A model generated the notes under the pieces. That model saw nothing but the letters and a program-made list of their open reading frames with translations. It was not told the origin of the DNA and did not search any database. The translations under genes were made by a program, and so were the position numbers. This document shows, one piece after another, positions 6,864-10,597 of a stretch of DNA of 10,597 nucleotides. Location of the stretch: the NCBI GenBank assembly GCA_964613235.1, contig CAZTGM010000059.1, forward strand, positions 1 through 10,597. The letters are read 5' to 3'. The first letter of the stretch is position 1. The number at the start of each line of letters is the position of its first letter. This DNA comes from J005 sp964613235 (GTDB lineage: Bacteria; Pseudomonadota; Zetaproteobacteria; Mariprofundales; Mariprofundaceae).

Positions 6864-9133
6864 GTGCTGTGGTTGTCGTGGAGTCGCCGGCAAAGGCGAA
6901 AACCATCGAAAAATATCTGGGGAAAGGTTATAAGGTACTAGCCTCGTACGGTCATGTGCGCGCCTTTCCCAAGCGAGATGGTTCCGTTGATCCCGAACAC
7001 GATTTCGCCATTCGTTATGCCGTTATCGAGGACAAGAAGAAACGCATCGATGCCATTGAAAAGGCCCTGAAGCGGGCCGACACACTGATTCTCGCCAGCG
7101 ATCTGGATCGCGAGGGAGAGGCCATTGCCTGGCATGTCGCCGAGGTTCTGCGCGAACGCGGCGCGCTGGATGGCAAGCAGGTGCAGCGCATCACGTTTAA
7201 CGAAATCACCCGTCAGGCCATTCAGGAGGCCATCGCCCATCCGTCGGACGTGGATATGAAGCTGGTAGATGCCCAGCAAGCGCGCAGCGCACTGGATTAT
7301 CTGGTAGGTTTTACGCTGTCGCCGCTATTATGGAAAAAAATTCGCACCGGATTGTCCGCCGGTCGCGTACAGTCGGTAGCGCTGCGTCTGATCTGTGAAC
7401 GCGAACAGCATATTCGCGAATTCAAACCAAAGGAATTCTGGACCATCGAGGCGGAATGCACGCCGGCAGATGATGATGCCAGTCCGTTCCAGGCCCAGTT
7501 GCAGGCGCTGGATGGCAAACCGCTCGGCAAATTCGCCATCACCGATGGTGTCAATGCGAAAGTCATGGCCAGCAAGGTTGAAAAAGCGCATTTCACGGTT
7601 GCGGACATCCAGAAAAAACAGGTGCGCCAGCAATCGTCACCGCCATTCATCACCTCCACGCTGCAAATGGAGGCCTCACGCAAGCTGGGCTTTACCGCTC
7701 GCAAAACCATGCAGGTGGCGCAAAAACTGTATGAAGGTATCGATGTCGATGGCGAACGTGTCGGTCTGATTACCTATATGCGTACCGATTCGGTTTCGTT
7801 GTCCGAGGATGCGATTCAAGACATACGCACCTATATCGCCGGTCATTTTGATGCGGCCTATTTGCCGGCCAAGCCGCGCCGTTTCAAAACCAAAAGCAAG
7901 AATGCTCAGGAAGCGCATGAGGCGATTCGTCCGACGGCCATCGACCGTACACCGCAGGCCATGCGCGCCGTGCTGGATGACGATGCCCGGAAACTGTATG
8001 AACTCATCTGGAAGCGTGCGCTGGCATCACAAATGGCACCGGCCGTGCTCGACCAAGTACGAGTGGACATGCAGGCCGGGGATATGACGCTGCGCGCGAC
8101 CGGTTCCACTCTGACGTTCCCTGGTTTCCGCAAATTGTATATCGAAGGCAGCGATGAGCCGGCCCGACAGGACGACAAGGACCGCCTGCTGCCGCCATTA
8201 CAGATTGGCGATGCCGTGGATATTCGCCAGGTCGCAGCCAAACAGCATTTTACCGAACCCAAGCCGCGTTTCACCGAGGCTTCGCTGGTCAAGGAACTGG
8301 AAAGTCACGGTATCGGTCGACCATCCACCTATGCCTCGATTCTCAATGTATTGCGGGAACGAAAATACGTGACCATGGAAAAAAAGCGCTTCGTGCCGAC
8401 CGATGTCGGTGAATGGGTGAACAGGTTCCTCGTCGAACATTTCCAGAACATCATCAATACCGGCTTCACGGCCGATATTGAGAACCGCCTTGATGCCGTG
8501 GCACGCGGCGAACAGCAATGGAAACCGTTGCTGCGCGAATTCTGGCAACCGTTCAAAGCCGATGTGGATCAGGCCATGCAAGCCGATCGTCCGACGGAAG
8601 CAACCGATGAAACCTGCCCCGAATGCGGCAAGCCGATGGCCATCAAGCTGGGCAAATACGGCAAGTTCCTGGCCTGCACCGGCTATCCCGGCTGCAAGGT
8701 AGCCCGCCCCTTAAACGGCGATACCAAAGAAACCGAAGAAGTGCAGTTATCGGATCAGCTGTGCGATAAATGCGGAGCACCCATGGCCATCAAGCGTGGT
8801 CGCTTCGGCCCGTTCCTCGGCTGTTCCGCATATCCCAAATGCAAGAATATCCAGCCGCTGGAAAAACCGAAGGACACCGGCATCCCTTGCCCGCAATGCG
8901 GCAAGGGTACGTTCCTGGAAAAGAAATCACGGCGCGGCAAGATCTTCTATTCCTGTTCGACGTATCCGAAATGCAAGAATGCCCTGTGGAACAAGCCGGT
9001 GGATCGACCCTGCCCGCAGTGCGGGGCACCGTTCGTGACGGAAAAAACCACCAAGCGCCGCGGGACGGAATATGTCTGCGCCACGGAAGGCTGCGGCTGG
9101 AAGGAGTCGGTTGACGAAGCCAAAGCAGCCTGA
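6860..9133 (+). CDS. topA: DNA topoisomerase I (type IA)
   Basis: TopA relaxes negative supercoils by cutting one strand through a 5'-phosphotyrosine link and controls supercoiling behind RNA polymerase. The 757-residue protein has the TOPRIM domain at the start (VVVESPAKAKTIEKYL with E8; acidic DLDREGE at 81-87). The strand-passage core carries LSAGRVQSVALR (165-176), catalytic tyrosine Y306 in GLITYMRTDS and HEAIRPT (353-359), followed by HGIGRPSTYASI (483-494). Four tetracysteine zinc ribbons follow: C586/C589/C606/C612, C635/C638/C655/C661, C677/C680/C699/C705 and C718/C721/C740/C745. The tail is short, without the long basic extension of actinobacterial enzymes. All key residues are present, so it should be active. 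The ATG at 6860 overlaps the last codon of the dprA remnant and has AGGAT 5-6 nt upstream. Translation may once have been coupled to dprA; with dprA broken, upstream ribosomes would mostly stop before reaching it. Confidence 0.98.
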   Translation: MSAVVVVESPAKAKTIEKYLGKGYKVLASYGHVRAFPKRDGSVDPEHDFAIRYAVIEDKKKRIDAIEKALKRADTLILASDLDREGEAIAWHVAEVLRERGALDGKQVQRITFNEITRQAIQEAIAHPSDVDMKLVDAQQARSALDYLVGFTLSPLLWKKIRTGLSAGRVQSVALRLICEREQHIREFKPKEFWTIEAECTPADDDASPFQAQLQALDGKPLGKFAITDGVNAKVMASKVEKAHFTVADIQKKQVRQQSSPPFITSTLQMEASRKLGFTARKTMQVAQKLYEGIDVDGERVGLITYMRTDSVSLSEDAIQDIRTYIAGHFDAAYLPAKPRRFKTKSKNAQEAHEAIRPTAIDRTPQAMRAVLDDDARKLYELIWKRALASQMAPAVLDQVRVDMQAGDMTLRATGSTLTFPGFRKLYIEGSDEPARQDDKDRLLPPLQIGDAVDIRQVAAKQHFTEPKPRFTEASLVKELESHGIGRPSTYASILNVLRERKYVTMEKKRFVPTDVGEWVNRFLVEHFQNIINTGFTADIENRLDAVARGEQQWKPLLREFWQPFKADVDQAMQADRPTEATDETCPECGKPMAIKLGKYGKFLACTGYPGCKVARPLNGDTKETEEVQLSDQLCDKCGAPMAIKRGRFGPFLGCSAYPKCKNIQPLEKPKDTGIPCPQCGKGTFLEKKSRRGKIFYSCSTYPKCKNALWNKPVDRPCPQCGAPFVTEKTTKRRGTEYVCATEGCGWKESVDEAKAA

Positions 9134-9140
9134 GCAGGGC

Positions 9141-9584
9141 ATGGCCGGGTCTGTCGAACAGGCCGGCGAAGAAGCGCTGGATGCGATAGATGCCATTGCT
9201 CGCACCGCACTGCCCGAACACTGGAGCCGGCACAGCCTGCAGGAGGCCCTGAGGTGCGGTTATGAGCTGCGCATTTGCCGGGATGGCTCGATAATTGTTG
9301 CTTATCTGCTGAGTCAGGATATCGTCGATGAAACTCATATCATGCAGATTGCCGTGCTGCCGGCGTACCGTCGCCAGAGCCTGGCAATGGCATTGACGCA
9401 ACAGCTGCTTAAGGACAAGCAACATATGCGCGCCATCTGTCTGGAAGTACGCGCCTCCAATCATGCAGCGCAGGCGCTATATGCACGCTGTGGCTTTATG
9501 CAAACCGCACGACGCAAGGGCTATTATGCGGCGCGCAATGATCTGCCGCGGGAAGATGCCGTTATCATGCAAAAAATGTATTAA
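9141..9584 (+). CDS. RimI-like GNAT N-acetyltransferase
   Basis: The 147-residue cytosolic protein belongs to the GNAT fold that moves an acetyl group from acetyl-CoA to an amine. It resembles RimI, which acetylates the N-terminal alanine of ribosomal protein S18. Supporting sequence is IAVLPAYRRQSLAMAL (70-85; motif A), LEVRASNHAAQALYARCGF (101-119) and the ending KGYYAARNDLPREDAVIM. E102 and Y114 stand where the E. coli RimI catalytic pair E103/Y115 is expected. The central glycine of the acetyl-CoA-binding R/Q-x-x-G-x-G/A loop is Ser80 here, which is unusual. I chose the ATG at 9141, 7 nt after the topA stop with AGCAGGG just upstream. A start at 9072 would lie inside the topA zinc-ribbon coding region and add 23 residues that do not match the family. 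RimI often sits next to tsaB, which is not seen here, so the exact substrate is uncertain. Confidence 0.82.
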   Translation: MAGSVEQAGEEALDAIDAIARTALPEHWSRHSLQEALRCGYELRICRDGSIIVAYLLSQDIVDETHIMQIAVLPAYRRQSLAMALTQQLLKDKQHMRAICLEVRASNHAAQALYARCGFMQTARRKGYYAARNDLPREDAVIMQKMY

Positions 9585-9599
9585 GGCGTATTTTCCGCT

Positions 9600-9615
9600 G
9601 CTGTTCGGAAACAGC
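9600..9615 (+). terminator. Short hairpin after the acetyltransferase gene (weak terminator candidate)
   Basis: GCTGTT and AACAGC form a perfect 6-bp stem with a CGGA tetraloop, 15 nt after the acetyltransferase stop. No T-run follows directly (the next is 9637-9640), so it is at best a weak or factor-dependent terminator separating this gene from ilvB. Confidence 0.25.
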
Positions 9616-9641
9616 CCGAAGCCTGTATTTACGGCGTTTTC

Positions 9642-9671
9642 TTGACACTGCGAAGGCTCGGGGCATATTGT
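9642..9671 (+). promoter_or_regulatory. Sigma70-type promoter of the acetolactate synthase gene
   Basis: A perfect TTGACA (9642-9647) and an 18-nt spacer lead to TATTGT (9666-9671). Transcription would start near 9678, about 25 nt before the ATG at 9703. Such a leader is too short for a leader-peptide attenuator of the enterobacterial ilvBN type, so control by that mechanism is unlikely. Confidence 0.55.
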
Positions 9672-9702
9672 CCGAACCCTTAAAACCGATGTGAAGGATG
9701 CC

Positions 9703-10597
9703 ATGAAACTGACTGGAGCCGAAATCTTTGTTGAATGTCTCAAGCGCGAGGGCGTGGATACCATTTTTGGTTATCCCGGCGGTGCCGTACTGCCCATCTA
9801 TGACGCTATTTTCAAACAGCGCCATTTCAAGCATATCCTCGTGCGTCATGAACAGGCTGCCCTGCATGCGGCCAATGGCTATGCGCGCGTGGCCGGCAAA
9901 TGCGGCGTGGCGCTGGTGACCAGCGGTCCGGGTGCTACCAATGCCGTCACGGGCCTGGCTGATTCCAATATCGACTCGATCCCCACGGTATGCTTCTCCG
10001 GTCAGGTGTTTTCCAGCCTGATCGGCAACGATGCGTTTCAGGAAGCCGATATTGTCGGCATCACGCGCAGCGCCACCAAGCATAATTTTCTCGTCAAACG
10101 TGTGGAAGATCTGGCGCTGACCATTCGTCAGGCTTTTCATATCGCGCAGACCGGTCGCCCCGGCGCCGTGCTTGTCGATATCCCCAAGGATGTCAGCAAT
10201 AACAGCTGCGAATTCGTCTGGCCGGAAAGCGTGGACATGCGTTCCTACAAGCCGATGGTGAAGGGTCATCCCGGCCAGATTCGCAAGGCCGCCAGCGCCC
10301 TGCTGAAGGCCAAGCGTCCGGTTATTTATACCGGCGGCGGCGTCATCAGCTCCGAGCATGGTGCCGAGCGCCTCGTCGAACTTACCGACCGCCTGAATTT
10401 CCCCGTCACCAATACACTGATGGGACTGGGTGCGATTCCTTACGATCACGAATGCTTCCTCGGCATGCTGGGTATGCACGGTACCTACGAAGCCAATATG
10501 GCCATGCATCATTCCGACCTGATCCTGGCCATCGGCGCCCGTTTCGACGACCGCGTCACCGGCAAGCTGGAAGCCTTTGCCCCGGATGCGAAAATCA
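9703..10597 (+). CDS. ilvB: Acetolactate synthase large (catalytic) subunit, N-terminal part, cut by the window end
   Basis: Acetolactate synthase is a ThDP-, Mg- and FAD-dependent enzyme that joins two pyruvates, or pyruvate with 2-ketobutyrate, in the first common step of valine, leucine and isoleucine synthesis. The 298 residues visible are about half of the usual 560-590. They cover the pyrimidine-binding ThDP domain and the start of the central FAD-binding domain. Landmarks are FGYPGGAVLPIYDA (22-35), RHEQAALHAANGYAR (48-62, catalytic Glu50), TSGPGATNAVTGLADSN (73-89), DAFQEADIVGITR (110-122), KHNFLVK (126-132), GRPGAVLVDIPKDV (151-164), YTGGGV (209-214) and GARFDDRVTGKL (278-289). The ATG at 9703 has GAAGGA 5 nt upstream. 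The gene runs off the right edge with an open frame; ilvN/ilvH and ilvC are expected beyond it but not seen. The symbol ilvB is used in the general sense; ilvI cannot be excluded. Confidence 0.95.
   Translation, partial: MKLTGAEIFVECLKREGVDTIFGYPGGAVLPIYDAIFKQRHFKHILVRHEQAALHAANGYARVAGKCGVALVTSGPGATNAVTGLADSNIDSIPTVCFSGQVFSSLIGNDAFQEADIVGITRSATKHNFLVKRVEDLALTIRQAFHIAQTGRPGAVLVDIPKDVSNNSCEFVWPESVDMRSYKPMVKGHPGQIRKAASALLKAKRPVIYTGGGVISSEHGAERLVELTDRLNFPVTNTLMGLGAIPYDHECFLGMLGMHGTYEANMAMHHSDLILAIGARFDDRVTGKLEAFAPDAKI

Noticed and set aside
8600..9120. Repeated cysteine-rich units suggesting a tandem DNA repeat
   Set aside because: These are the four zinc ribbons of topoisomerase I, a normal feature of the family; the DNA itself is not a simple repeat.
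9565..10512. 315-codon open frame on the minus strand
   Set aside because: It is antisense to the acetolactate synthase gene, whose conserved motifs are unmistakable on the plus strand; the minus frame is a codon-bias shadow.
1..10597. Search for tRNA/rRNA genes, CRISPR arrays, insertion sequences, toxin-antitoxin or defence genes
   Set aside because: I saw no cloverleaf-like segments, regularly spaced repeats, transposase motifs or defence-type domains; nearly all sequence is accounted for by housekeeping genes.

Overview
The window is an ordinary chromosomal stretch from a Gram-negative bacterium, most likely a proteobacterium. The evidence is an outer-membrane beta-barrel gene, the Rossmann gene/plsY/LysM/dprA/topA order and tightly packed ATGA-type gene overlaps. 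I cannot name the genus; a beta-, gamma- or zeta-type lineage is a guess from gene order. Nothing here looks horizontally acquired. I see no IS element, tRNA, rRNA, CRISPR array or phage gene.

The left part (about 1-3452) reads on the minus strand. A divergent promoter region (about 3453-3581) drives leftwards a multi-pass membrane protein of unknown function. That gene overlaps by 8 nt a long-chain acyl-CoA synthetase (FadD/FAA1-like). After a 177-nt gap holding a long inverted repeat comes a small secreted outer-membrane beta-barrel protein.

The right part (3582-9584) reads on the plus strand as one compact run. Its genes are an NAD(P)-binding Rossmann protein of the NDUFA9-like/atypical SDR type, PlsY (acyl-phosphate:glycerol-3-phosphate acyltransferase), a secreted LysM protein, a decayed dprA, topA (DNA topoisomerase I) and a RimI-like N-acetyltransferase. 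Neighbours overlap by 4 nt or lie within about 15 nt, which suggests co-transcription and translational coupling. The last gene (9703 to the window edge) is the N-terminal half of the acetolactate synthase large subunit (ilvB/ilvI). It has its own promoter with a perfect TTGACA -35 box.

Functionally, the two sides of the divergent promoter both touch lipid metabolism: fatty-acid activation on the left, and the first acylation of glycerol-3-phosphate on the right. The rest is envelope (LysM, OMP), DNA topology (TopA), protein modification (RimI-like) and branched-chain amino-acid synthesis.

The most notable observation is that dprA, the RecA-loading protein for natural transformation, is a relic. 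It keeps recognisable N-terminal, Rossmann-fold and C-terminal winged-helix pieces in order. It has at least three frame changes and has lost most of the core, yet the operon around it is intact and its old stop codon still overlaps the topA start. I found no convincing undescribed system in the window.
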